Shown piece by piece: positions 13,475 to 25,179 of a stretch of DNA of 64,000 bases. Numbering within the stretch: position 1 is the first letter of the stretch; each line of letters opens with the position of its first letter. The position numbers and the translations under genes are program-made. The notes beneath the pieces are model-generated. The model ran no database searches. It saw only the letters and a list, made by a program, of their open reading frames with translations, and had not been told where the DNA came from. Source of the DNA: Adiantum capillus-veneris (lineage: Eukaryota; Streptophyta; Polypodiopsida; Polypodiales; Pteridaceae); assembly GCA_014529385.2 (NCBI GenBank), contig CM043958.1:153597293-153661292 (forward strand). The letters run 5' to 3'.

Positions 13475-14240
13475 TGTGTGTGTGTGTTGCTATTTTTAGA
13501 CTTATACATAAATGAACATAACAGCTCAAAAGACAATGCTTTTAGACAAAGGAAAATGGTTAGCACAAGAACAACTCAATCTTTGATTCATTTTTGTACA
13601 TCATAGTTAGAATGAGATATCATTTTAGTGTTTTGTACATAAGATAGTCAAGAAAAACTTATTCAAAAGTAAAAGAGGCAGGTTTGACACTGATGGACAT
13701 CATCTTAGCCAAAAAATCCTAAGTAAAGATCGAGTCCTCACTTGCATCCATATAAACAAGACAATATATTTTTTAGCCTTGAATATGTGTTTCAAGTGTC
13801 AAAAAACCTATCAATTGTTATCCATGTCCTACTTATAACCTTTTAAACTTATACCTACCATCCATGTAGTGTTAAATATCGGCAAAAATCCATGGATGAA
13901 AGTGAAATGTGTGTGTGTGTGCGTGTGCGTGTGCATATGCCCTTCCTAACCCATGCGCCATACTCAATGGGTTGGCAGTAGGCCCATACTCAGGATGAAA
14001 GTGAAATGTGTGTGTGCGTGCGTGCGTGCATATGCCCTTCCTAACCCATGCACCATACTCAATGAGTTGGCAATAGGCCCATTGAGTATGGGCCTACTGC
14101 CTCATCAAGTTGATGAGAATAGAATAGTCAAGTCTAAAGTCAAAGAGTTGTATCATATCAAAAAATTCATGAGTCTCATCGGAGCTATAAAGAGAGAGAA
14201 TTATACTCCAGTTGGAGTTTTAAGGCTTTGTTAGCCCGGT
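13475..14240. repeat. R1 dispersed repeat, copy 4
   Basis: Same order as window copy 1, with a (TG)n tract at about 13905-13933 and a second short TG-rich tract near 14008-14028. The (TG)n-to-hairpin segment is partly duplicated: a first partial hairpin near 13960-13990, then the complete one at 14058-14101. It is the left part of large block copy B. Confidence 0.75.
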
Positions 14241-16871
14241 AGAACCAATTTTTCTAAAATCGATTTTTTTAGTGGATATGTGTATTTCTAGCCAAACATA
14301 CCTGAATTAAGTAGTGAAGTATTAGCAAAGTATCGATGAAAGATTTCCATAAAAATAGACATAGGAGGGAACAATTCTAGAATTTTGTTAACAAAAAGAC
14401 AATGCACAAAAATCTAGTTCTGAGCCTCCTTCTTTCTACTCAAGATCTTCTTGCCTGCGAGATTGGTAATAACCTAAAAATATTACAATCACATATCAAG
14501 AAGATGTTTTACAAGAATATTTTTGGTTCTATCTCTATCGGTATAGTTTTTAGTTTTACCTCTGCCAAAGATAGAGCTAGAAGTAATAGAGGGAGGCAAA
14601 AAAGAAGTCAGCAAATTAGGAGTGTTAGTTAAAGAAATAGGTCTTTTTAGAGATGGGGTAGATTCTTCTTCCGTGTTGGGTTTAAGCAGACTAAGAAGGG
14701 TCTTCACTCCTTTGTAAGTTCCATAGGATGTCAAAAAGGTTCTAGGTTCATCTTCTTTAAGCTCTTTGAGAACTTCAAGCATCATGTTGTGAAAGTGAAG
14801 GAATGCAATTTGTGTTAAAACCAAGTTCCGAGCTTGTCTTCCCAGCCATGAACCTATTAAGGATAAGTGAAACTCTGTAGCTTTGTTCGGGAATAATAAT
14901 TCCACATGATTAAAAATGTACCAGATTGCATGATCAAACCAAATGATGCTTGACTTGCATATAGCTTTGTTGTCTAGGAACATACAAGCACATTTGATAT
15001 AAGGCCTGTAAATATTCAAAATAGAATCTAAATAGTAGTCCGCATTTGGATTAGAAGAAGCCATAATGCCCTTTGTGCGTCCATAAATCCCAGTATTGGA
15101 GGATCATTTGACGGGATCCAAAAATTCATAGCAAAGCGAGCATAGAATTAACTCTCCTTTATCTAAGAATTGAGTGCCTTTAAGAATATGAACCCTACAT
15201 TCATCCATACAAGCAATAGGCAAGTTGGCTTTAAAAATCCAAGATTCCAGTGAGATAGGTGCAAGAAAACCCTTGTTGGGAAGGATCCAAAATTGATTGT
15301 CTACACTTACCCCTTCTACCTCAACTTGTTGTGGAGGAAGAAATGGGAAACATTTTGACACTTTAGCAACCATATCCAAAAGTGTGGACTCACTAAGCGA
15401 GCATAAGTCCTGTTGAAAATTCTTGACTATTTCAAACACACATGGATTGCGACTAAATATGCTGCTTGACACATTGATCGAGGGAGCAGCTGGTGTAGTA
15501 ATGAAGATGGGATTAGTCCACATAACTTTTTAAGAAAATTGGTTAACTCTGCACCAGAGGAGGAAAAGGTAGTCAGTGATTGTGTGTGAATTTTTTGAAG
15601 TAGAGGAAGTTGAATTAACTCCTCATTTAAAAATTTAAGTCCTTCTTTCTTGTTTTTTACCAAAGCAACTAAGAGGTTCATCCAATCGTTAAAAGAGAGA
15701 AGTTGCAATAAAGAACCACGATGATAGTTCTCTAAATTTGTAGACTCCATAATAAGCTTAGATGCAGTAGCATCCTCAATGCAACATAAAACATAGTTAC
15801 TAGCTTTTGAAGAGGTGAGCTCGAACGGGAATTGCATCAAAGAGTCAATTTGAAAATCGACAAATCATCATAATTAGAGAAAAAGTTAGAGATACAACGA
15901 TTTTTCTTTTTTTGGCAATCTAGCAAGGAAAGGTCTGCATCTATTTGGAGGGTATATCAAAGGTCACCTAAGGGTATGTTTGTACATTTTGGCGCGAGCC
16001 ATTCTAAGTTTTTTATTGATAGCTTCTATCTTTTCCGGGGTATTAAGGAGTTGTATTGGGGTAGAGTATTTGTAGAGTTGAGAAACCTGACAAAAAGTGA
16101 AGGCATAGTAAAATGGTAATACATACAACCTTTAAACCAATCAATCCAAAGATATTAGGATTGTGTGTATGTATCCCTATTAGAAAATTAGGTCCAAAAA
16201 CCCAATTATCTAACTTATATGAATCTTTGTCAATCTCTTGGTCATAAATTAAAAGATCAATTTATGTCCCTGTGCCTATGTGTGTGTGTTGGAGTATAAA
16301 TCTATTTACCTTGTTCACAATTTGAACCAACAGATTCAAAAATATGGCAAAGATGAATGAAAGTGAGTACATGCATTTTAAAAAAAAAAACATAAATGTA
16401 CATTTTCAAATAGAATTTTGATGTTTTATTACATCTAAAAAATAACCAATGAATTAGTAGTAGAGTAAGTTTTCCTGCAAAGAATAGTCGAACAACTCTT
16501 AAACTCAAAAATAAAAGAAGTCAAAATCCTTACCTGTAGCCATCATACGAACGAGAAAATCATTAACATTTTTTTTTAGTAATGGAATGCAAGTATAGGA
16601 AGAACCCCACAGTTGTCATCCATGTCCCTCTTATTCCTATATTCAATTTTGTTTAACAACAAGAAGAATTGCTTTCTATCGCCATGTATGTTTATGGCAG
16701 CTAAGTATAATAGTCTTGACAGGATTTTAACACACAGTATTGAGCTATGAAAGCTCATGCATAATTTTGCTTTGGTCATGACAAACTTTAGAAAAGAGCG
16801 AGTAGCCTTCCTCCAAATAGGCAATATAAAAAACTATCTAAGCAAGGTTTTAAGCATAGAAATTTGCATAA
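13590..16871. repeat. Large duplicated block, copy B (partner 1-3043)
   Basis: Partner of the block at 1-3043, aligned from the R1 words 'gagatatcat' to the words 'agaaatttgcataag' near 16871. Beyond that point the two copies diverge abruptly, which marks a shared boundary. Confidence 0.8.
14489..16120 (-). pseudogene. Unidentified reading frame, broken, copy B
   Basis: Minus-strand open pieces at 15840-15427, 15523-15104 and 15064-14489 encode the same protein as 709-2346. The last two are in one frame, separated by a single stop (TGA at about 15104) where copy A has a Cys codon. A one-base shift near 15525 separates them from the first piece. About 30 of the last 191 residues differ from copy A, which fits little constraint since duplication. 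There is no intron signature and no match to a retroelement domain. The identity is unknown, and a search against plant proteomes is needed. Confidence 0.5.
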
Positions 16872-17612
16872 GCTCTCTTACTTTTATAGAAATTAAATTG
16901 GAGTACCCAGGATTTAAAAGGTGAATTTGAATGCTTAAAGTTATGTACCTGGGTTAAATGCTAGCTTTCCCTGAAAAAACCCAACTGTAAAGTCAGTGAA
17001 CACAATGATCATTCAATGGTTATTCCAACAACGGTATGTATTTAGAATAAATTCTAAACTTCTATATTTATAGATTAAAAAAGTAAAAAACCTTTTAGTT
17101 TCCATATTCTGAAAATAATTTACCCAAAATGTCTGACTTCCAATTAGAAGTATACCTTTGGGATAGAAATCATTAGTTCCTTAGGAAGGAGTACCTCATA
17201 ATCATGTAAAAAAGAGGGATTGGTCCACCTGAGATGAGGAGGATGAGCCCCCGTTTCCAATATCCGTTAGCTTTTCCACCATGGGATTGTTCGTATTGAA
17301 AAACTTGTTGAAAGATGGAACCAAGATCGTGTATTCCTCCGACTTGCACGGATTTTACACCTATAGGTATATGCCTTAGTAGTGAACTTGGCTAAAGGGG
17401 TGCAATTTGGTGCTCAATAATAGGATGAACTAAAACAAGTAAGGTTAATGTAAGCCCATGAAGACATAAAAAATGTAGAATGAAACACCTCCGATTACAT
17501 CCGGCAACAAACTAACGGAATAGGATTGCATAAGTTGTTGTGTGCAAGGCTATGTGTACACATGATGCAAACCAAGGAGCCCTTACATAGGCTACACTAA
17601 GTGAGAGAAAAG

Positions 17613-17694
<82 letters not shown>

Positions 17695-17741
17695 GGAGAC
17701 AAAATTTGTTTCAATTGGCAGGCAAACGACATCGTAGGAAG

Positions 17742-17772
<31 letters not shown>

Positions 17773-18117
17773 TACTAGAGACCAAACCAAAAAGCAAGGC
17801 GTTACTTCTAGACTAGTGGCATGCAAGGCACAAATGGCCTTACAGGTAAAAAAGACACCATTTTTTAATTAACCGACATGGAATGGCCTTACAGGTAAAA
17901 AAGACACCATTTTTTTCCCACCATTTTGTAAGTGTGGTTCACATAGTAAGCATTTTTTTTAAAGAAAAAATTATTCAAGGATTTTGATAGTTGAATCAAC
18001 GTTGATATGGTTGCAGAACTCCATAACAAATGGGAGATCAAAACTTATAAAGCAGTAAAAAAGGCTTTATTCCACTTATTCCTTAGCAGGAAAAGAATTA
18101 TAGTGTTCGACTACTAA
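16872..18117. other. No gene; microsatellites and a small tandem duplication
   Basis: Contains an (AG)n tract (17619-17691), a (GT)n tract (17741-17768), and a 34-bp word repeated at 17833-17866 and 17882-17915. The frames across the AG/CT tract are products of the repeat. Nothing else is recognisable. Confidence 0.7.
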
Positions 18118-18818
18118 GGCAGACAATTATTGAAATGCATTCAAAGTATCTAGCCAAATAAAAGTATTACAAGGGTAACGTTCAATCCATTGTAGAGAAA
18201 GGTTGAACTGATAAGAGAATATAGGAACTGTGTATGTTTACTAGCTAGGTTCCAACATAGAGAGGGATCCTAAAAAAAAGCCAAAAAAGATTTTGTTGGT
18301 GGATTTTAGTAATTCCAGGCTTGGATAGGCGAGAATGTAGTAAATTTTTATTATACAAGACTTTGGAAAGACATTCCAAAAATCCTGTTATTTTACCACT
18401 TTGGTTCGAAAAAATCAACTTATGGTAGTGGGAGTTATAATTTTTTGGTCAAAAGACTATTGTGTGTGTGTGTGTGTGTGTGCGTGTGCGCGTGCGCGCA
18501 CACGCCCATATGCCCTTCCTAACCCATGCACCATACTCAATGAGTTGGCAGTAGGCCGGTTGAGTATGGGCCTTCTGCCTCATCAAGTTGATGAGAATAG
18601 AATAGTCAAGTCTGAAGTCAAAGAGCTGTATCATATCAAAACAAATTTCATGAGTCTCATCGGAGCTACAAACAGAGAGGATTATACTCCAGTTAGAGTT
18701 TTAAGGCAGACAATTATTGAAATACTTCAAAGTATCTAGCCAAATAAAAGTATTACAAGGGTAACGTTCAATCCATTGTAGAGAAAGGTTGAACTGGTAA
18801 GAGAATATAGGAATTGTG
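18118..18818. repeat. 115-bp direct duplication flanking an R1 copy
   Basis: 18118-18232 and 18704-18818 are near-identical. Between them lies a short R1 copy (about 18466-18703) with its TG-rich tract and a weakened hairpin. The second duplicate begins at 'aaggc', a word that R1 has at that point and that also starts the first duplicate, so the junction shows 5-bp microhomology. Confidence 0.8.
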
Positions 18819-19216
18819 CCAAGAGCCAAGCTTCAATGGCATGCTCATCTCCTCTACCATGCTAATTACTAAGCTAAGCTATGCTATTAGAGTGATTATG
18901 TGAGGAGAGTACTTCTTTCTTGTAAGATACACCTTCTTCCTCTCAATCTTTCCTCATTCCCTGCTAGCTGTCACCATTTTTGAAGGTGTGTGAGGTCTTG
19001 GGACTGAGGCTAGGGACACTGGGTGTGTTTTTCAAGCATAATTTGGTGTATGAAGCTTCCATCTTCATTGCACCAATGAGTTTTGTGAAGGAACACAAGA
19101 ATTGTATTGTGAAAAAGTATCCTTTGATGGGAGAAGCTACAATACAAAGCCTTAATGAAATGCTCAATATGATCAATTTTTGCTACACACAAGTTACTAG
19201 TGCATTAAATGTTACA
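18819..19216 (+). repeat. X1 5' LTR remnant
   Basis: Matches the last part of the 3' LTR (35217-35782) from 'ccaagagccaag' to the final TTACA. Its left three quarters are missing, and an internal stretch equal to about 35548-35715 is deleted. The following 19218-19230 is a degenerate primer site (TGGTATCATAGAT against the usual TGGTATCAGAGC). Confidence 0.8.
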
Positions 19217-19627
19217 TTGGTATCATAGATATTGGTTTCTCTTTTCTTGCTCAAGAACAGAGGTCCTCAAGCTTCCTACAACTGGTTGGTGTTATTGATT
19301 GCAAAAGAGTAAGTAGAATATGGATTTTTCATCCTTGAAGCACGCCTGCTTTATGCAGTTAACGCGGAACCACCGAGAGCTAGGGTCTTAATAATGGAGT
19401 CCTACCGGGCTTGCCTATGGCTTAACCATTATTGAGCTATTAGAAGCTTGACAGGAACCAATGCTGTCTTGGCTCTGTTGAACCCTCTCTTCTATTCCTT
19501 GCAATTAATAATATTCAAGCCACGGGTATAGATGCTTGAGTGCTTATCTTTGAAGGTAAACAGGAGTAGCAACTAGGGGTAAGAGTGCCAAAGTACAAGT
19601 AAAAATTTACACCTAAAATTTGCTAGC

Positions 19628-20784
19628 ATGGCTGACAAGGGAAAAGAGATTGAAATGAATGTTGATAGCTTTGATTTTGCTAATGAAAGAGCAACTAATG
19701 ATGCCCCTATGTTTGTAAACTATCTTGTTTCTAGGCTTCAACAAGCCCTAGGCAACCCATCCCTCCAAGGTGAAGTGCTACAGCAATTGCGTATCCATGG
19801 TATTCTCCAAACTCCCCACCAAGAAGAGAAAGTACCTCGGACAGCTCCTGGTGAGACTTCCAAAAGAGGACTCTCTCTGATAAGGGAAGAAGAGGAGGAT
19901 CCGTACGAAGGGCTAAAAAATTTACTACTCCATGAGGAATCTCCCTCTCAAAGGAGAAACCAAGTTTCAACGGTAGAGGCCCCAGTGAAAGAATGAGAAA
20001 GAAGTGAGTCTCCTACCACCTCGATGGAGATGGATCCACAAAGACGGCGGGCAAAACACTCTCCAACACCCCCTAAAGGGAGAAGACCATATACTTCTCT
20101 ACAACATAATTCAAAGAGGGAAAGAGAGAAAACAGGAGAAGAAAAAGGTGAGAAAGAGGTTACCCTCTTCTCCATCTTCTTCATCCTCTTCCTCTTTTGA
20201 AGAAAGCGATGGTGGAAGCAAGGAGGAACAAGGGAAGAAAAAGACAAGAAATAGGTCACCTCTTCTCCATCCTCCTCATACTCTTCCTCTTCTGAAGAAA
20301 GTGATGGTGCAGCTCTCGAACCACCTAAAAGAAGAGTCCATAGGAAATCCTATGCCATCTGGAAGACGTCATCCAAGCTCAAAAAGTTTAAAGAGGGAGG
20401 AAAGAACATATGTTTCCTTGCCTACGATGGTACCTTTGGTGCTACGGACAAAGTCTGGCCTTTATCCAACAATTCGATGCGGCATTTGGAAATGAGGGCT
20501 TCACGGAGTCCTCTAAGCTACATCATGTAGCTATGCATTTTCAAAAGTCCGCTAGACACTGGTGGTCTAGCCTACGAGCAAACAGTGAAGCTCCACAAAC
20601 ATGGAAAGATTTAAGAGCTTCCGTCATGAAGGAGTTTTTGGCTACCGATGCCAAAGACAAAGTACTCACCAAATGGCAAAGCTTGAAGCTCTCTCCCTAC
20701 AAATCTATTCACAAATATGTAGACAAGTTTTGGGATTTACATATCAAAGCCACTATCTTCAAAAAGATGGATTTTGGACAGTAA
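19628..20784 (+). pseudogene. X1 gag, N-terminal and capsid part, frameshifted
   Basis: Starts at ATG 19628 with the same opening as the X2 gag at 53950 (context 'NDAPMFVNYLVSRLQQ'). It continues through a Ser/Arg/Lys-rich stretch in a second frame (20004-20495) to a capsid-like segment in a third frame (20410-20784), containing 'ARHWWSSL' and 'WQSLKLSPYKSIHKY', typical of plant gypsy Gag. A TAA at 20782 and two frame changes break it. It would form the particle shell that packages element RNA. Confidence 0.8.
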
Positions 20785-20817
20785 AAACAACAATTTTGTG
20801 CGGGTTTAACTGGGGAT

Positions 20818-21702
20818 ATGGCGGATTATGTTAACTCCCAAAGGCCACGCATCATATCTACGGTCATACAACATACCATGGTGGCTTCAAGAATCAACTT
20901 CCAACAAGGGACTAAGAGAAATCTTAAGGCCACAGAAAACAAGGACCGTAATGAGCCTAAGGGGAAGGACAATGTCCAAAAGTCCCCCAAAGGCAACGCC
21001 AACAACAACAAAGCTAAGAAGAAGGGAGTTTATAAAAGCAAAAATAAACTCTCTCTTGAAGAGCTAGAGCGTTATCGAAAAGATAACCGTTGTTTCAAAT
21101 GCGGGGAGCAAGGACATGCCTATCTTGAAGAGCTAGAGCGTTATCGAAAAGATAATCGTTGTTTCAAATGCGGGGAGCAAGGACATGCCTATCGTGCTTG
21201 CCCCCACAAGAATACACTTAATGAGCCTACTAGAGCTACCTTGGTCAAAATTCAAGAAGAGGATGCTCATCACAAAGGATCTCCTCTATGTCATGATTGG
21301 GGAAAGGTAAGAGAACATGATGCTTTCATTCTCTTTGACCCTGGTTCTACTCACAATTTCATATCCACAGAGTTGGCCACCAAGCTAGGCATCGAAGCCT
21401 ATGAGATGGGAGATGTCCTACCTGTTGATGGTGCTTTCAAGGGGCAAGAAGCCTCAGCCACTCCCTTAATTAGGAAATTGAGGCTCCATGTCCAAAGCTA
21501 TGTGGACAAGGAGAATTTCTTCATCTCTCCTCTCAAACACGAGAATGTAATCCTAGGGGCACCATGGTTTGATCGCATGGCTGCCAATGTTAAATTCCCT
21601 GAAAGACAAATCTACTTTAGGTACAGGGAAAAAGATATGTACATAGATGCTAAGGAGTTCGGTAGCACCATACCCATTGTACATAAGCAAGCTTTCAATT
21701 AG
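20818..21702 (+). pseudogene. X1 gag zinc knuckle and aspartic protease, 294-codon frame
   Basis: A basic linker is followed by the CCHC motif CFKCGEQGHAY, which occurs twice because a 63-bp segment (about 21058-21183) is tandemly duplicated. The first copy lacks the final Cys and only the second reads through to 'RAC'. The retropepsin domain follows with the catalytic context FDPGSTHNFI (DxGS type) near codon 175 and the flap/C-terminal word 'ILGAPWFDRM'. The frame is open but separated from the upstream gag by a stop. This region is in-frame with 20410-20784. Confidence 0.85.
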
Positions 21703-21762
21703 TCAATAAAGAGCTCTATTTCTATGTACATGATTTTTGTTTAAGATTCTCAAAATGAACCT

Positions 21763-22276
21763 AATGCTCTAGCAAAAGAAAATATAAACAATCAAAAGGA
21801 ATTAGAGTTATCCAATCTCCTCAAGGGGTTCCAAGATGTTTTTATTGACAACATCCCTTGTGAACTACCTCCCAAACGAGGGGATGACGATCAATTGAAC
21901 TTCTCCCAAGAAGCTCACCGCCTAATAAACCTCCTTATTGAGTTTCTCAAGCTCAACAAGAGGAGATTATGCGGAAAGTGCATGAGTTGGTTGAGAAGGG
22001 CATGGTTAGGCCTAGCTCATATCCATTTTGTTCACCAGTGTTATTAGTGCAAAAGAAACATATCGTATGTGTGTTGACTATAGATCACTAAATAGGATCA
22101 CTATCAAGAATAGGTTTCCCGTTCCACGGGTAGAAGACCTATTTGATAAGCTACAGGGATCAACCTACTTTAGTAGGACTGACCTAAAAAGTGGCTACCA
22201 TCAAATAAGGAGAGTTGATCAAGACATTGTAAAGACCACATTTTGCACTACGTTTGATCTTACGATTACATTGTCA
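21763..22276 (+). pseudogene. X1 reverse transcriptase, N-terminal part
   Basis: Contains the linker 'LSNLLKGFQDVFID' and the early RT words 'CVDYRSLNRITIKNRFPVP' and '[24 protein letters not shown]', the last including motif A. It is broken by frameshifts and stops upstream of 22028. At 22276 it is interrupted by copia 1, and it resumes at 32613. Confidence 0.85.
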
Positions 22277-22579
22277 TGTTGGAATTAGGGTTGGAGATAA
22301 ATGCACACAGCTTGGAGAAGACGAAGGAAGCTCAAGGCACACAACTGAGAGTGTATTACTTTAGTGTACAATGGAAAGATAGATAGCCCTAGAGTGATGG
22401 GCGTATATACAATGCACGGGGGGAAAAACATCCTAAAGAGGGAAAAAATGCCCCAGTGGCCCCAGTGTGTTCACACACATCACTAACGCATGTATATGGT
22501 GATAAATTCCCCCTGGAGTGATGTGGTGAACGAGAGCTGGCACAAGAGTAAAGGGAAGTGCCATGCCTTGAGGACATGA

Positions 22580-23315
22580 TCATTCCAGAAAGGGGAGTAA
22601 GCCCAAATCTTTACAAAAATCTTCGAGCTTCTCACGAGACAATGCCTTTGTGAAAAGATTTGCAAGGTTGTCATGTGTTGGCACATAAGCCAAGATGATC
22701 TCCTGCTGAGAGCCTCTCCCTGACATAGTGGTAATGCACCTCAATGTGCTTTGTGCAAGCATAAAAAACTAGGTTCCTTGCAACTACCAATGCGGTCTAA
22801 ATGTCAGTGTAGATAGTGTTGGTAGTGTCTTTTCCAACACCCAAATCAGCCATAAGGTGTTTGAGCCATACACACTCAACCGTAGGTGCGAAGACTGCCC
22901 TCTGTACTCAGCCTCACAACTAGAAGTGGCCACAATAGGTTGCTTCTTGCTCAACCATGATATACGTGAACTGCCAAGCATGAAACAAAAACCTCTTGTG
23001 GACACTCACGTGTCAAAACACCTAGCCCAATTTGAGTCCAAAAAAGCATGTAAGTCTGGCGGCAATGATCCCCCCTTGGGATAAAACAAGCCAAGATGTA
23101 AAGTGCCACTAAGGTAGTGAAAAATCCTCTTGGAAGCCGCCAATGCTTAGACCCTAGGCTATGCATAAATTTGCTGACTTGTGAGACTGCAAACTAAATA
23201 TCTGGCCTCGTGTTGCATACATAAATGAGGCAGCCAACATCAGTTTGGTAAAGAGTGACATCAGCAGGATTGCCAGCATCATGTAGACTCAACTTCAAAC
23301 CTATTTCCATGGGAG
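22580..23315 (-). pseudogene. Copia 1 RT end and RNase H
   Basis: Minus-strand pieces carry the RNase H word 'KKQPIVATSSCEAEYRG' (23005-22784) and the usual C-terminal end of copia Pol, 'PTHDNLANLFTKALS' (22762-22580). Frame changes separate them. The piece continues upstream at 28758 once copia 2 is removed. Confidence 0.85.
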
Positions 23316-23320
23316 TGGCA

Positions 23321-24054
23321 TGTTAGGAAATAAGACATAGCTAAATAGAATTTTGAGTAGATTAATTAATGGAGAGAGATAGATTTCACACACAAGAGAT
23401 TATAGAGTAGAGAGAGAGAGAGAGTACACAAGATATACGTGGTTCACCCAATGTGGGCTATGTCCACGGGAAAGGAGCCACTCAATGGCTTTAGCACTTC
23501 AAAAGAAGAAGTAGTTTACAAAGGGATTAAACCCTTGATAGAGCTCCTGCCTTGCTTCACTCTCACCACCTCACACTCACCTTGTTGCATTAACTTCACA
23601 CTATGAAATGTGTGTAGAAATGGCCTCCTTTTATAGGCCAAAAGGGCTGCCCTCTCTTATGAGAGACAGCCATGTGTAGCCGCCCTTGTGCGAATAAGTC
23701 CAAATCGGACCCTCCAATCCACCCATGTGTGGCCTCCCTTGAGAAGACAAGTCTGCTTTTGAATTCGGCCACCGGCCACGGGCCATTGACTACCGGCCAC
23801 CGGCCAACCGACCGGTTGTTTTCCAACCACTTTCCGGCCATAATATTCCGGCGAAAAGGAATATTCCGGCAAAAAAAAAGTCTCGAGGCCCCCGAGGCCT
23901 CTAAAGTTGTCCCTGATTCTTGTCCATGAAATTTTTGGTTTCCGGTGAGTGATTTTCCTTCACACACGATGGCTTCTCCTCATAATGGGGGCCTTACAAA
24001 TGTGCGCTTTTACCACAGAAAATTACAAGGGTAAATCAGGCTCCATACTTAACA
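23321..24054 (-). repeat. Copia 2 3' LTR
   Basis: 734 bp, TG...CA, with a short (AG)n tract at about 23409-23425. In the 5' LTR copy the same site holds about 47 AG units (28013-28107). Outside that tract the two LTRs look closely similar by eye, with a few substitutions and small indels near 23760-23900 and 28490-28600. Confidence 0.9.
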
Positions 24055-24114
24055 ATCTCCCACTTGGAGACTGATCTCCAAACCAAACCTGTGACAGCTT
24101 TCCATTCTGGCTTC

Positions 24115-25179
24115 TTATCCTTGAATGCCGATTGAAGATGAGCAAAAGCTCAACTTCTCCTTGTTGACCACCTTTGTAAACATGTCTGCAGGATTTTCAC
24201 TTGTATGCACCTTTCCTAGCTTTAGCTGTCCCTCTTCCAAAAGAGTGCGTATGAAGTGATATCTCACCTCAATATGCTTTGTCCTTGAATGAAAGGCTGA
24301 GTTATTCGCAAGATGGATAGCACTTTGGCTATCACTGTACAAGACACAATTGTCTTGTTTGAATCCAAGCTCTTCTAAGAATCTGTGAAGCCACATAATT
24401 TCTTTGCTTGCCTCCATCATTGCTACATACTCTGCTTTCGTGGTAGAAAGTGAAACCACTTTCTGCAGCTTTGAAGCCTAGCTTAGTGTTGTGCCTCCAA
24501 CCGTGAACACATAGCCAGTAGTGCTCCTTCGAGTATCTTTGTCACCTGCCATATCTGCATCAGCATACCCTTCTAGAAAAATATCAGTTCCTCCAAAATA
24601 CAAAGCATTTGTTGTTGTCCCTTTTAGATACCTAAGTATCCACTTCACACCTTGCCAATGCTCTTTACCTGGGTTGTCCATGAACCTACTCACAACTCCC
24701 ACTGTATGTGCAATGTCTGGCCTTGTCTAGACCATAGCATACATTAGAGAACCTACCGCTGCAGCATATGGAACTTTAGACATATAGGCTATCTCGTCTT
24801 GTGTCTTTGGACACATATCCTTCGTTAGTTTAAAATGACCAGCCAAAGGTGTAGAAACTGGTTTTGCATTTTGCATTGCAAACCTTTCTAGTACATTCTT
24901 GATGTAATCTTCTTGAGATAGCTTTATTGTCTTCTTCGTCCTGTCCCTTGATATTTTCATACCAAGTATCCTCTTTGCAGCACCTAAATCTTTCATTGAA
25001 AAAAATTTGGACAGCTCCTCTTTTAGGTCTTTGATGTCCTGCATGTTAGCACTTGCAATCAACATGTCATCAACATACAACATTAGGATGATGAATTTCC
25101 CCATCTCCCAAATTCTTCGTGTAGATGCAGTGATCCGAGTTGCATCTTGTGAATCCATGATCCAACATCCATCGATCAA
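24115..25179 (-). pseudogene. Copia 2 reverse transcriptase C-terminal part and RNase H
   Basis: Three pieces in one frame (25179-24727, 24702-24478, 24459-24115), separated by single stops. The first has the RT catalytic box YVDD ('LMLYVDDMLIAS') and 'KDLGAAKRILGMKI'. The last has the RNase H words 'TKAEYVAMMEASKEI' and 'SDSQSAIHLANN', and the end word 'NPADMFTK'. A one-base shift near 25105 separates this frame from the 774-codon upstream frame, just before YVDD. Confidence 0.9.
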
